Shown in pieces: positions 5,927 through 14,093 of a stretch of 21,749 nucleotides of DNA. Origin of the DNA: a virus; IMG/VR virus record IMGVR_UViG_3300034093_005458, positions 1-21,749 of that record. One strand, written 5' to 3'. The position numbers and the translations under genes are program-made. The stretch's first letter is position 1. Every line of letters begins with the position of its first letter. A model generated the notes under the pieces. The model saw only the letters and a list, made by a program, of their open reading frames with translations, was not told the DNA's origin and made no database searches.

Positions 5927-8900
5927 ATGTCGAACCAAAAAATAACTCAATTACGTACTATATCCATAGGGGAAGTTAACCCGGGCGATGTTATTCCAAT
6001 TGTAGATAAATCGGAAATAACAAGTCCAACCGGTGAAACAAAACATGTACTGATTAACCAATTGGTTGATTATGTTGCTTCGGCAAGTCTCAATATAGGA
6101 ATACCACACCAAGCATTCCACTCTCCAAACGCACTGTTTTTCGACGAATCTTATATTCCAAATGGTAATATAAACGGGTATTGCTATGGAAAAGCCCCAA
6201 AAATAGGTGAAAATTTTACGTTAGCAGTCAGAGGGTTTGTACCATCTACGAGTACAATTTCTCCATATGAAAGAGTTGTATTTGGTGTTAGTAACTCTAT
6301 AACACAGTCGATTGGACAAGCAAATTCTGCGTATATTGCAATCGTAAATAACGATCTCCTTGGGTTGGTTAGCGACGGTGTAAATTCCAAGATGGTATCG
6401 TTTCCAAGTTTTTCTTTATATTATCCCGACCAACCATTCTTTGCTGCATTCACCAAAGACTCATATGGAATATGTCAGTTGTATGTGAATGGTACACTTT
6501 ATGCAACCGCGTCGGCTGGTCCTACATCTATTACGGCATCATATGTTAACGTGGGTTGTGGACAAGCATCTCCGACCATATCAAATTTGAGTGTGGGAGT
6601 ATACGAAGCACATATCTTTTCATCTTCCCTGAGTGCAAGTGAAATAAAGACTTTATATTATGGTGGCATAACAAAGAAGACAATTGTTGCGTCATACAAA
6701 CCTAAAAATTTGAATCCCGGTCCATCCCAATGGTTGGACGACGTTGGGAATAATCATTTATTGATACCGGAATCTGGTGCACTTGCAACCAACCCCGGAA
6801 AAGAATTTCATTTAAGATTTACTGCAACTGGGTCATCTTATCTAGGCAACGGAACTAAGCGCAGTGTATTACCAGAAAATTATGTATTGACCGATGCATT
6901 TGTTTATTCACAAGGTTCTCCACTATTGTCAATTGGATCGTCTGCATCAATGTCTTCACCCGGTGACAGTGGCGTTGATTCTTATAACAACAACCGCGTT
7001 CCGTTGGTGAGTGCATCTTACAGTAGAAACAATTTGCCGCTGTTAGAATTGGGTGTAGCACACAAAGACCGAAGCTTGTATGTATTTTTTAGCTCAAGTG
7101 CAGCCCCGTGTACATTTAGCTTTGAGGGATATGTTTCTGAATATGGTCCTATGTTGTATTCTCCGCCGACGTTGACTCCAACTCCTACACCAACGGCAAC
7201 TCCTACACAAACTCCTACAAAAACACCAACGCCAACAGCAACCGCTACACCCACTTTAACTTCGACGAGTACACCTACATTAACTCAGACTCTTACGGCA
7301 ACTCTGGGTGTTACATCGACTCCGACTCCAACGACTACTGCAACTTCAACTCCAACGCTAACGGCTACGATTGAACCAGTCCCAACTTCAACTCCAACTC
7401 CAACGCTAACTTCAACACCAACTGTATCGGCTACTAGTGGATATGTTGCTCCAACACCAACGCCAACAGCAACAGCAACGCCAACAGCAACGCCAACAGC
7501 AACGCCAACAGCAACGAGTGAGCCAGTATCAACTCCAACCCCAACACCGACAACTGTACCATTTGAATTTACAGAATTGACTGCTATTGGCGCAACGAAA
7601 TGTTCTGACAATAACGGACTAACGGCGGGGTGGTCGTCAGCCGACAATATAACAGTTGACGTTGGTGTAAGTTGGACCCGAGAAGCTACAAGCGAAGACC
7701 CTGTCAGAATTAATTTGAGTTGGGCCGGTGATATCAATATTACAAGTGGCACGTCCGTTGCATATAATGCGCAGGGCGTTGGAATTGGTGGCAACACCGT
7801 GAGGTTTGCTAGAACAACCGACACACTTGACGTGGGCACAATAACAGTGTCTCATTCAGATGGTGCTAAGATGACAAACGCATCTGCTAGATCTTGGGCG
7901 GCAGAGACAAACGCTTTGGAATTGAATCTATCCGGTATAACTGGTACTTATAGATACAGAGTGCGTGATTGTACCACTCCGTCGAACGATGATTCTGCTA
8001 CTCAGTCGGCATCTACTCAAAGTATTTCAACTGGCGCGGTTGGTCCTACAAGAATTGCATTTATCGAAGTACTTTCGCCATTATCCACATTCTCTTCTCC
8101 GGTGTTGACTCCGGATTCATGCACACCGATCCCAACACCAACCGCGACTGCGGAACCGGTTCCGACCCCAACGCCGACAACAACTGGCCCGCTCCCAGAC
8201 GAAACACCAACTCCAACCCCAACGCCGACAACAACTGGCCCGCTCCCAGACGAAACACCAACTCCAACCCCAACGCCAACCGCGACTGCGGAACCGGTTC
8301 CGACCCCAACGCCGACAACTGCGGCATGTTATGAAGTTACTCTTGAAGTTGATCCAGTCGGAGCGGGAGTCATAGATTGGCAAAGTGGGTATGAACCAAA
8401 TTGCGGCGTAGATGGTTTCCATCCGAGCGATCCGGTCGTTGTGTCGTTGGTCTCCACAGATCCAGCATATGTATTTGATTCTTGGACCGTGACTGGTGCA
8501 ACAGGAAACACTGATACACCAGGTGAAGTGAGCTTCTATATGCCATCAAATGCGGTGACGGTAATAGCTAATTTCTCATTGATACCAAGTCCAACTCCAA
8601 CTCCAACACCCTCGGCAGCTCCAACTACAACCACGATTGCTCCCTCCGATTGCTATTATTACACGAATAATAGTATGAATAATTTCGCCGGAAGCGTTAC
8701 TCTATGCGGAGGCAGTACTGGATATGACGAAATAGCTATAGGCCAAGAGTCAAACTATTGCTTGTCGCTTCCGCCAGCCGATGGTTTTACCGCGACTACC
8801 CCATGTACCGCACCGGCAACTACAACAACGACAGAAGCTCCGACGACCACAACTGAGGCTCCAGCAACAACAACGACGACCGAAGCTCCCTCCGCTTGCT

Positions 8901-9058
8901 ATTATTATAGAAATGATAGTATGGATAATTTCGGCGGAAGCGTCACTCTATGCGGAGGTAGTACTGGATATGACGAAATAGCAATTGGCGAAACTTCAAA
9001 TTACTGCTTGTCACTTCCACCAGCCGCCGGATTTACTGAAAACGGATCTTGTCCTTAA
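5927..9058 (+). CDS. 1043-aa modular appendage protein: fibre N-module, LamG-like, Thr/Pro linkers, InlB-B-like and Cys-rich repeats
   Basis: Residues 1-50 ([18 protein letters not shown], then a TK-x4-NQLVDY strand) match the N-terminal module seen on many phage tail fibres. Residues 80-250 form a LamG-like domain ([33 protein letters not shown]). A further beta-rich region reaches about 410. Residues 411-544 are Thr/Pro linker; 545-730 is an unknown beta-rich domain; 733-799 is a second linker containing a 51-nt duplication. Residues 800-884 look like an InlB B-repeat or Listeria-type repeat ([29 protein letters not shown]). Two 54-residue four-Cys modules end the protein (about 908-960 and 989-1042), separated by an APTTTTEA-type linker. 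It is probably a long receptor-binding or adhesive fibre. Confidence 0.8.
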   Translation: MSNQKITQLRTISIGEVNPGDVIPIVDKSEITSPTGETKHVLINQLVDYVASASLNIGIPHQAFHSPNALFFDESYIPNGNINGYCYGKAPKIGENFTLAVRGFVPSTSTISPYERVVFGVSNSITQSIGQANSAYIAIVNNDLLGLVSDGVNSKMVSFPSFSLYYPDQPFFAAFTKDSYGICQLYVNGTLYATASAGPTSITASYVNVGCGQASPTISNLSVGVYEAHIFSSSLSASEIKTLYYGGITKKTIVASYKPKNLNPGPSQWLDDVGNNHLLIPESGALATNPGKEFHLRFTATGSSYLGNGTKRSVLPENYVLTDAFVYSQGSPLLSIGSSASMSSPGDSGVDSYNNNRVPLVSASYSRNNLPLLELGVAHKDRSLYVFFSSSAAPCTFSFEGYVSEYGPMLYSPPTLTPTPTPTATPTQTPTKTPTPTATATPTLTSTSTPTLTQTLTATLGVTSTPTPTTTATSTPTLTATIEPVPTSTPTPTLTSTPTVSATSGYVAPTPTPTATATPTATPTATPTATSEPVSTPTPTPTTVPFEFTELTAIGATKCSDNNGLTAGWSSADNITVDVGVSWTREATSEDPVRINLSWAGDINITSGTSVAYNAQGVGIGGNTVRFARTTDTLDVGTITVSHSDGAKMTNASARSWAAETNALELNLSGITGTYRYRVRDCTTPSNDDSATQSASTQSISTGAVGPTRIAFIEVLSPLSTFSSPVLTPDSCTPIPTPTATAEPVPTPTPTTTGPLPDETPTPTPTPTTTGPLPDETPTPTPTPTATAEPVPTPTPTTAACYEVTLEVDPVGAGVIDWQSGYEPNCGVDGFHPSDPVVVSLVSTDPAYVFDSWTVTGATGNTDTPGEVSFYMPSNAVTVIANFSLIPSPTPTPTPSAAPTTTTIAPSDCYYYTNNSMNNFAGSVTLCGGSTGYDEIAIGQESNYCLSLPPADGFTATTPCTAPATTTTTEAPTTTTEAPATTTTTEAPSACYYYRNDSMDNFGGSVTLCGGSTGYDEIAIGETSNYCLSLPPAAGFTENGSCP
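7157..7558 (+). repeat. Thr/Pro-coding linker repeat
   Basis: About 134 residues, almost all Thr, Pro, Ala and Ser, with TPTPTATP- and TSTPTLT-type units. It includes a run of ACN/GCN/CCN codons near 7459-7520 that encodes repeated ATPT. It separates two beta-rich domains of the 1043-aa protein. Confidence 0.8.
8166..8267 (+). repeat. Two exact 51-nt tandem repeats in a linker
   Basis: 8166-8216 and 8217-8267 are identical; each encodes 17 residues including [11 protein letters not shown]. They are flanked by a further direct repeat: a block of about 44 bases encoding [14 protein letters not shown] occurs just before and again just after. The exact identity points to recent duplication. Confidence 0.85.
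8617..8766 (+). repeat. 150-nt perfect dispersed repeat, copy A (four-Cys module)
   Basis: Bases 8617-8766 are identical to 12240-12389, in the appendage gene 3.6 kb downstream. The repeat covers the end of a Thr-rich linker and the first two thirds of the four-Cys module ([12 protein letters not shown], then TLCGG). Identity at silent positions implies recent gene conversion or duplication. Confidence 0.9.
8891..9052 (+). repeat. Four-Cys terminal module, second copy in the 1043-aa protein
   Basis: This encodes the variant [14 protein letters not shown] followed by [20 protein letters not shown] and a final Cys. The four Cys positions are the same as in the modules at about 8645-8806, 12271-12432 and 12619-12777. 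It is the most diverged of the four copies and closes the protein. Confidence 0.8.
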
Positions 9059-9071
9059 TTTTATAAAATTT

Positions 9072-9278
9072 ATGAAAGTAATACTAAACCATACATCGTC
9101 GGATATTTTGCAAATATTTAAAACTAACAAAATTGTTTACATCAACAAGGGCGGCACGATTACCGAATGCAACGCAATTCTTTATAACAACGAGGCCATA
9201 AAAATGCTACCTTGTGTCCGTGGCAGTCTCATCATATTATTGCCGGAAGACGAAATTTATTATAACTCCGACTCATAA
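9072..9278 (+). CDS. Small hypothetical protein (68 aa)
   Basis: I take ATG 9072 (MKVILNHTSSD), 13 bases after the stop of the 1043-aa gene; the frame is open further upstream but lies inside that gene. The protein reads as a small alternating beta/alpha fold (KVILNH, IVYINKGGTITECNAILYNNEAIKML, GSLIILLPEDEIYY) with two Cys. I do not recognise it. Its stop lies inside a hairpin that looks like a terminator, so it appears to close the appendage transcription unit. Confidence 0.55.
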   Translation: MKVILNHTSSDILQIFKTNKIVYINKGGTITECNAILYNNEAIKMLPCVRGSLIILLPEDEIYYNSDS

Positions 9279-9299
9279 AATTTTGTCGGAGGAGTTTTA
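9265..9299 (+). terminator. Probable rho-independent terminator
   Basis: AACTCCGAC (9265-9273) pairs with GTCGGAG and the following GAGTTTT around 9286-9299. The result is a 7-9 bp stem with a small bulge and a 12-base A/T loop, followed by TTTTAATATT. It overlaps the last codons and stop of the 68-aa gene and separates it from the radical SAM gene. The U-tract is short, so strength is uncertain. Confidence 0.55.
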
Positions 9300-9353
9300 A
9301 TATTACGTTATATATCCGGTAAGTATTATTCTTACAAATTAAAAAAGGTTACA

Positions 9354-10409
9354 ATGATTAAAGATCGAATTTTATCCAGTCTTTCTAGTCAAAAAATAAG
9401 AATGGCTCAAATCGATCCGTTCAGTTACTGCAACGCCGGTTGCTGGTTTTGTCCTGTGAGATATACCCCAAATCCGACCGAAGCTAGGAAACATATGCCA
9501 ATTGAGCTATTTGAGAAAATAATAGCAAACATGGTCGAAGAAAAAAATAGGTCAGATGGAATTGTAGATCCGCGATTTGATTTCATCTATACTGCACACT
9601 ACAATGAAATTTTATTATACAAACATTTCAAAGAAATGGTATCTATATTACGGAAATATAAAATAAGAACCTTCGTGCTTTCAAACGGAATTCCACTTAC
9701 ACCCGACAAGACTGATATAATAAGAGAAAACGCCGATACCATCGTTGGAGTGTGCTTGAACACGCCAGCGTTTGACAGAGACACTTGGGGCAAACGCTCG
9801 GGTATGAATCCAAATTTATTTGATAAATTGATATCAAATATAAAATACGCCGAGGAAAATTTAAAAGTATTCACAACTAACGGGAAAAAACAACTTTCTA
9901 TTCAAATAAATGGTGTGAATAATAATAGCTTTTATGATAGCGGAGGAGCATTAGAAAAAGGTAAAAACTTTCCTATTGACATAGACTTAGACCCTGTAAA
10001 CGGAGAATTAAAAAAACAATATGATCTTTGCAAAGAGATGTTCCCCACGTTAAACGTGTATCCGGTAAATGCACTGATAGACAGAGCGGGTCTACTCAGT
10101 GATTTGGATATCATATCTAATAAAAAAACAATAGATAGTAAAATAAAAAAATCCGAAACCGAAGTGGTTGTTGGTTGTAACCACTCACATGAGGTGGGAG
10201 GTCGCCCATTTGGATGGTTGCATGTTAATGCTCTTGGGAAAGCGTTTTTATGTTGTAACGATTATAATTTTGATTACACCTTTGGGAGCTTTGAAACGAG
10301 TACACTGAGAGATTTCTGGATTTCCGACGAACACGTTGGTGTTATAGAAAAATCATACAAAGAAATTTGCAAAAACTGCTCGTCGGCCAAGTGGGGTCCA
10401 CCAACATGA
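9354..10409 (+). CDS. Radical SAM protein with SPASM-like C-terminus
   Basis: 351 residues. The CxxxCxxC cluster motif is C26-C30-C33 (CNAGCWFC) near the N-terminus and ligates the [4Fe-4S] cluster that cleaves S-adenosylmethionine. The middle is a TIM-barrel-like region (IRTFVLSNGIPL, TIVGVCLNTP). The C-terminal part has the SPASM pattern: a Cys in VVGCNHSH, GKAFLCCNDYNFDYTFGSF, TLRDFW, then CKNC. SPASM proteins modify peptides or sugars. An AAGG-like stretch 5-8 bases before ATG 9354 is one of the few Shine-Dalgarno-like signals here. The gene ends in ATGA overlap with a glycosyltransferase, so they are probably co-translated. A role in peptide or glycan maturation is inferred from context; the substrate is unknown. 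Confidence 0.8.
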   Translation: MIKDRILSSLSSQKIRMAQIDPFSYCNAGCWFCPVRYTPNPTEARKHMPIELFEKIIANMVEEKNRSDGIVDPRFDFIYTAHYNEILLYKHFKEMVSILRKYKIRTFVLSNGIPLTPDKTDIIRENADTIVGVCLNTPAFDRDTWGKRSGMNPNLFDKLISNIKYAEENLKVFTTNGKKQLSIQINGVNNNSFYDSGGALEKGKNFPIDIDLDPVNGELKKQYDLCKEMFPTLNVYPVNALIDRAGLLSDLDIISNKKTIDSKIKKSETEVVVGCNHSHEVGGRPFGWLHVNALGKAFLCCNDYNFDYTFGSFETSTLRDFWISDEHVGVIEKSYKEICKNCSSAKWGPPT

Positions 10410-11254
10410 GAAAACTTACAATCGGGATGGCCACATATGATGATTATGATGGTCTATATTTTACAATACAATCTATAAGAATGTATCACGCCGAAGTATT
10501 GGACGATATAGAGTTTGTAATTATTGACAACAATCCTGATGGTACACATTCAAAGGCTATAAAACATTTTACAAGTTCTATAAAACAGCCGGTTCAATAT
10601 ATTCCTTTCAACGAATATAAAAGTTCGTTCGTTAAAGGTCAGATATTTGATTATGCGAAAACTCCATATGTACTTGGAATAGACAGTCATGTTTTATTGG
10701 AACCAACTAGTATAAAAAAACTTATTGATTTTTATGAGTCAGGTTCCGACGAAGGAAACTTTCTACAGGGACCGTTGGTGTATGATAGCTTAAACCATAT
10801 TTCAACCCACTTCGATTTAACGTGGAGGGGCCATATGTGGGGAACGTGGGGAACCGATTCAAGAGGACACGATAAAAACGGTCCTCCGTTTGAAATACCT
10901 GCACAGGGCATGGGATTATATTCGTGTAGAAAAGATAGTTGGCTCGGATTTAATCCGTTGTTTCGGGGATTCGGAGGGGAAGAGGGGTATATACACGAAA
11001 AGTACCGCAAAGCTGGGAAGAAAACATTGTGTTTGCCATTTTTAAGGTGGATGCATAGGTTTGGTAGACCAAACGGAGTGCCATTTCCACTAACGATTGA
11101 GAACAAAATTAAAAACTATTTTATAGGGTTTGAGGAATTAAAACTTGATACTTCGCCTATATACGAACATTTTCTGAAAGAATCGAAGCAGACGCACGAA
11201 ACGTTGAAAAAATGGCATGATGATATTAAAAAAAGTATGTGTATAGCCGAATGA
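10406..11254 (+). CDS. GT-A fold glycosyltransferase (GT2 / polypeptide GalNAc-transferase-like D-S-H motif)
   Basis: ATG 10406 overlaps the preceding TGA (ATGA), giving 282 aa. The N-terminus KLTIGMATYDDYDGLYFTIQSI with DIEFVIIDNNPDG is classic GT2/GT-A nucleotide-sugar binding. The metal site is LGIDSHVLLEP at about residues 90-100: D-S-H in place of D-x-D, as in polypeptide GalNAc-transferases. Then come NPLFRGFGGEEGYIHEKYRKAGKK (acceptor/base region, GGEE) and LRWMHRFGRP, with spacing like the GGENxE and VGHxxR parts of those enzymes. There is no signal peptide or membrane helix, so it acts in the cytoplasm. The gene lies directly before a mucin-like appendage gene, making that protein an attractive acceptor. 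Specific sugar and acceptor are unproven. Confidence 0.75.
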   Translation: MRKLTIGMATYDDYDGLYFTIQSIRMYHAEVLDDIEFVIIDNNPDGTHSKAIKHFTSSIKQPVQYIPFNEYKSSFVKGQIFDYAKTPYVLGIDSHVLLEPTSIKKLIDFYESGSDEGNFLQGPLVYDSLNHISTHFDLTWRGHMWGTWGTDSRGHDKNGPPFEIPAQGMGLYSCRKDSWLGFNPLFRGFGGEEGYIHEKYRKAGKKTLCLPFLRWMHRFGRPNGVPFPLTIENKIKNYFIGFEELKLDTSPIYEHFLKESKQTHETLKKWHDDIKKSMCIAE

Positions 11255-11276
11255 TATAAAAAGCTATATATACTGA

Positions 11277-11284
11277 TATTTATG
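11277..11284 (+). promoter_or_regulatory. TATTTATG box before the 496-aa appendage gene
   Basis: TATTTATG ends five bases before the GTG at 11290, in a 35-base A/T-rich gap. It belongs to the recurring TATTTAYR set in this window. The ATG within it is followed at once by TCA CAG TGA, so it cannot start the gene. Confidence 0.2.
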
Positions 11285-11289
11285 TCACA

Positions 11290-12780
11290 GTGAGTAAACA
11301 TATACCAATTCATAGCTTTGATTCCCGCGACAACCCCGAGAGAATGGCATTCGGCGTTGTGGGAGAGATGCTGGGTGCGAATGATGGTTTTGCGTACGTA
11401 AAAAAACAATATGAGTCTAAGAATGTTGGTTGGATTTATATAGGCCCAGTACCGACGCCATCAAATACTCCAACTTTAACACCAACGTTGACAGCAACGG
11501 CAACTCCGACGCTCACGGCTACATCAACACCAACGTTGACTTCAACCTCAACGCCAACGTTGACAGCAACCCCGACACCAACGTTGACTTCAACCTCAAC
11601 ACCAACGTTGACAGCAACCCCGACACCAACGTTGACTTCGACATCAACACCAACGTTGACTTCGACATCAACACCAACGTTGACTTCAACCTCAACACCA
11701 ACGTTGACAGCTACGGAAACTCCAACTTTAACACCAACGTTGACAGCTACATCAACACCAACGTTGACAGCTACATCAACACCAACGTTGACAGCTACAT
11801 CAACACCAACGTTGACAGCTACGGAAACTCCAACTTTAACACCAACGTTGACAGCCACATCAACACCAACGTTAACAGCTACATCAACACCAACGTTGAC
11901 ATCGACGCCGCCGCCAACGTTGACAGCTACAGAAGCGCCGATTCCAACGCCAACACCTTCGGCAACCAATGCGTATATTCCGCCGACAACTACCACAACC
12001 GAAGCGCCAACAACAACGACCGAGGCACCAACAACGACAACGGTTGCTCCAACAACAACAACGACCGAGGCACCAACAACGACAACGGTTGCTCCAACAA
12101 CAACAACGACCGAGGCACCAACAACGACAACGGTTGCTCCAACTACCACAACCGAAGCTCCAACTACAACCACGATTGCTCCAACTACCACAACCGAAGC
12201 TCCAACTACAACCACGATTGCTCCAACTACCACAACCGAAGCTCCAACTACAACCACGATTGCTCCCTCCGATTGCTATTATTACACGAATAATAGTATG
12301 AATAATTTCGCCGGAAGCGTTACTCTATGCGGAGGCAGTACTGGATATGACGAAATAGCTATAGGCCAAGAGTCAAACTATTGCTTGTCAGAGCCGCCAT
12401 TTACCGATGGATTTACCGCGACTACCCCGTGCACCGCACCGGCAACCACGACAACCACAGTTGCTCCAACAACTACCACAGTTGCTCCAACCACGACCAC
12501 GGAAGCTCCGGTAACAACAACGGAAGCTCCAGTAACAACAACGGAAGAGCCGGTAACAACAACGGAAGAGCCGGTAACAACGACGGAAGAGCCGGTAACA
12601 ACGACGGAAGCTCCCTCCGCTTGCTATTATTACACGAATAATACTATGGATAATTTCGGCGGAAGCGTTACTCTATGCGGAGGCGGCATTGGATTTGACG
12701 AAATAGCTATAGGCCAAGAGTCAAACTATTGCTTGTCGCTTCCGCCAGCCGATGGTTTTACCGCGACTACCGCGTGTTAA
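11290..12780 (+). CDS. 496-aa mucin-like appendage protein with shared N-module and two four-Cys modules
   Basis: Starts at GTG 11290; no upstream in-frame ATG exists. Residues 1-52 are the shared N-terminal module ([20 protein letters not shown]), related to the proteins at 2635 and 12808. Residues 53-230 are almost pure [16 protein letters not shown] repeats, and residues 232-325 switch to [13 protein letters not shown] units. A four-Cys module covers about 328-381, a PVTTTEE linker 382-443, and a second four-Cys module closes the protein at C496. Thr is by far the commonest residue. The architecture (anchor, long extended stalk, small disulphide-capable heads) suggests a flexible virion fibre. 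The Thr-rich stalk is a plausible O-glycosylation target, with a glycosyltransferase gene on each side. Confidence 0.75.
   Translation: MSKHIPIHSFDSRDNPERMAFGVVGEMLGANDGFAYVKKQYESKNVGWIYIGPVPTPSNTPTLTPTLTATATPTLTATSTPTLTSTSTPTLTATPTPTLTSTSTPTLTATPTPTLTSTSTPTLTSTSTPTLTSTSTPTLTATETPTLTPTLTATSTPTLTATSTPTLTATSTPTLTATETPTLTPTLTATSTPTLTATSTPTLTSTPPPTLTATEAPIPTPTPSATNAYIPPTTTTTEAPTTTTEAPTTTTVAPTTTTTEAPTTTTVAPTTTTTEAPTTTTVAPTTTTEAPTTTTIAPTTTTEAPTTTTIAPTTTTEAPTTTTIAPSDCYYYTNNSMNNFAGSVTLCGGSTGYDEIAIGQESNYCLSEPPFTDGFTATTPCTAPATTTTTVAPTTTTVAPTTTTEAPVTTTEAPVTTTEEPVTTTEEPVTTTEEPVTTTEAPSACYYYTNNTMDNFGGSVTLCGGGIGFDEIAIGQESNYCLSLPPADGFTATTAC
11446..11977 (+). repeat. 24-nt-based tandem repeats coding TPTLTATS-type stalk
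   Basis: The basic unit is 24 nt (8 residues). Three exact copies in a row occupy 11749-11820. A larger unit of about 108 nt is also duplicated: the block starting near 11713 recurs near 11821 with few changes. Such tracts are prone to length change. Confidence 0.85.
11983..12264 (+). repeat. 45-nt and 42-nt tandem repeats coding APTTTT-type stalk
   Basis: Two exact 45-nt units (12043-12087, 12088-12132; [15 protein letters not shown]) are followed by three exact 42-nt units (12136-12177, 12178-12219, 12220-12261; [14 protein letters not shown]). Exact copy identity indicates very recent expansion. Confidence 0.9.
12240..12389 (+). repeat. 150-nt perfect dispersed repeat, copy B (four-Cys module)
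   Basis: Identical over 150 bases to 8617-8766 in the 1043-aa gene. After base 12389 the two copies diverge within the same codon region (SEPPFTDG here against SLPPADG), giving a sharp conversion boundary. Confidence 0.9.
12619..12777 (+). repeat. Four-Cys terminal module, second copy in the 496-aa protein (mosaic)
   Basis: The 5' part (SACYYY, MDNFGG) resembles the copy at 8891-9052. The 3' part, from the GACGAAATAGC stretch onward, is identical to about 75 bases starting near 8726 in copy A. The module is a mosaic of two parental copies. Confidence 0.8.
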
Positions 12781-12807
12781 GTTTTAATTTACATACGCCC
12801 AATCATT

Positions 12808-14013
12808 ATGCCAAGAGGATTGCCAATTCACAAAACACCAGAGAAAAAAGTATTCGGAATTATAGGAGAAGTTGTGTCTACAGACGAAGGTGAAGTATAT
12901 GCAAAAGAAACCAACGACACTCGTAATATAGGTTGGAATGAAGCACTGGCCTACTTACTAAGTCCAACGCCAACTGCAACTCCAACATTAACTCCAACTT
13001 CAACTCGCCCATTTATAGTCACACAAACTAGAAGTACACCAACTCCAACACCAACGCCAACTCGCACTCCCACACCAACATTACCGCCGTTCGTGGGACC
13101 AACTCCGACTCCAACACAAACGTCTACACTAACATCAACTCCAACTTTGACAGGTACACCGGCAGCATCCGCCGCGCCTGGTGCGACTCCAACACCAACT
13201 TCTACTGTATACTTCGATATTGGCGCAACCATAACTTGGTCAGTGGACCAGTTGGTTTCTCAGACCAACGGCGACGGCTATCTTGTCGGAGACATACTTA
13301 AAGCAAATTATGCTATAACAAACCAAGGTAATGTATCTAGCTTTGAAGTCAGAGTAAGAAGTGGAATTCCAGATCCATATGGTGGTGGATGGATAACAAT
13401 ATCTGGACCATCGTATACATACATCGCTCCAACGGCAGGATATTATCAGTTGGGCATATTGGTAAATTATGCCGACGGTAGGTCAATTGCGGTAGAATCA
13501 TCAGTGATAACCGTAGTGTCATTTGACAGACCGGTTGTCACAGTTAACCCCTCGAATGTGACGAGAGGAAAAGCAACGCTATCAACCATTTCTATTTCTG
13601 AAGGATTTGGCGGACTTGCTGCTGTAACAAGCTGGGGTTCAAATGGAGCATTTACATTTGAATCAAACACTCAAAGAGTTTGGGACACTTATTTAGAAAA
13701 TAATGTATCTGGGTTTGGAACTTTTTATGTGATACCATTTAAACGCTTGTCAAATGGTAGAGCCATTACCGGTATCTCCGTCCCAGTGAAAGTACAAAGA
13801 CAAACATATTATATTGCATACACCCTTGATCCAACAGGATATATAAGATTCTCATATTTAGACGCAGATGGTGTATCGGAAACACTTGATAGATATGGAT
13901 TGCCATATCAAATAATATCTCCAGCTTATTCAGATCCATGCGCATCGGAAGTGACACTGCTTGAACCGGGCGGTACCGGAAGAGCCGTATCGCTGTCCAC
14001 AATAGAGTGTTAA
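12808..14013 (+). CDS. 401-aa appendage protein with shared N-module, Thr/Pro linker and beta-sandwich C-terminus
   Basis: ATG 12808 (MPRGLPIHKTPEKKVFG). Residues 1-50 are the shared N-terminal module and align without gaps to the 57-aa protein at 2635. Residues 52-133 are a shorter Thr/Pro linker (TPTPTPTRTPTPTLP). From about 134 to the end the protein is beta-rich, with segments that look like two Ig-like folds (ITWSVDQLV, GDILKANYAITNQGN, YYQLGILVNYADG; then PVVTVNPSNVTRGKATLS, GTFYVIPFKRLSNG, ITGISVPVKVQ). It ends with a CASEVTLLEPGG segment. It is likely a virion appendage whose head differs from its neighbour's while the base is the same. The specific ligand is unknown. Confidence 0.75.
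   Translation: MPRGLPIHKTPEKKVFGIIGEVVSTDEGEVYAKETNDTRNIGWNEALAYLLSPTPTATPTLTPTSTRPFIVTQTRSTPTPTPTPTRTPTPTLPPFVGPTPTPTQTSTLTSTPTLTGTPAASAAPGATPTPTSTVYFDIGATITWSVDQLVSQTNGDGYLVGDILKANYAITNQGNVSSFEVRVRSGIPDPYGGGWITISGPSYTYIAPTAGYYQLGILVNYADGRSIAVESSVITVVSFDRPVVTVNPSNVTRGKATLSTISISEGFGGLAAVTSWGSNGAFTFESNTQRVWDTYLENNVSGFGTFYVIPFKRLSNGRAITGISVPVKVQRQTYYIAYTLDPTGYIRFSYLDADGVSETLDRYGLPYQIISPAYSDPCASEVTLLEPGGTGRAVSLSTIEC
12961..13206 (+). repeat. Thr/Pro-coding linker repeat
   Basis: This encodes about 82 residues of [20 protein letters not shown] and TPTLTGTP type. It is less regular than the linkers in the 496-aa gene, with no long exact tandem unit. Confidence 0.7.
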
Positions 14014-14030
14014 AAATTAATTATTATATC

Positions 14031-14059
14031 TTGACCGTTTGAAAAAAAACTGTCATATT
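14031..14059 (+). promoter_or_regulatory. Sigma-70-like promoter candidate before the GT60-like gene
   Basis: TTGACC (14031-14036), a 17-base A-rich spacer, then CATATT (14054-14059; four of six matches to TATAAT). The next gene starts at 14094, leaving an A/T-rich leader of roughly 28 bases. It could serve the three-gene sugar-transfer cluster. The match is moderate, and phage sigma factors may prefer other sequences. Confidence 0.3.
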
Positions 14060-14093
14060 TCTGTATATATAAGAGTAAAAATAATGGTTATAT

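Noticed and set aside
8645-9052. Diversity-generating retroelement (variable repeat plus template)
   Set aside because: The repeated Cys modules differ at bases other than adenine, and no reverse transcriptase or accessory gene is present in the window. Recombination explains the mosaic better.
10367-10405. TTG start 13 codons upstream of the GT2-like gene
   Set aside because: The GT-A fold begins at MRKLTIGMATY, and ATG 10406 forms the typical ATGA overlap with the upstream stop.
11436-12257. 273-aa - strand Val/Gly ORF and the 287-aa + strand Asn/Val/Asp ORF (11430-12293)
   Set aside because: Both are shadows of the Thr/Pro tandem repeats; the shared N-module and Cys modules show which frame is real.
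11749-12261. CRISPR array
   Set aside because: Repeats are directly abutting, in frame and protein-coding, with no unique spacers.
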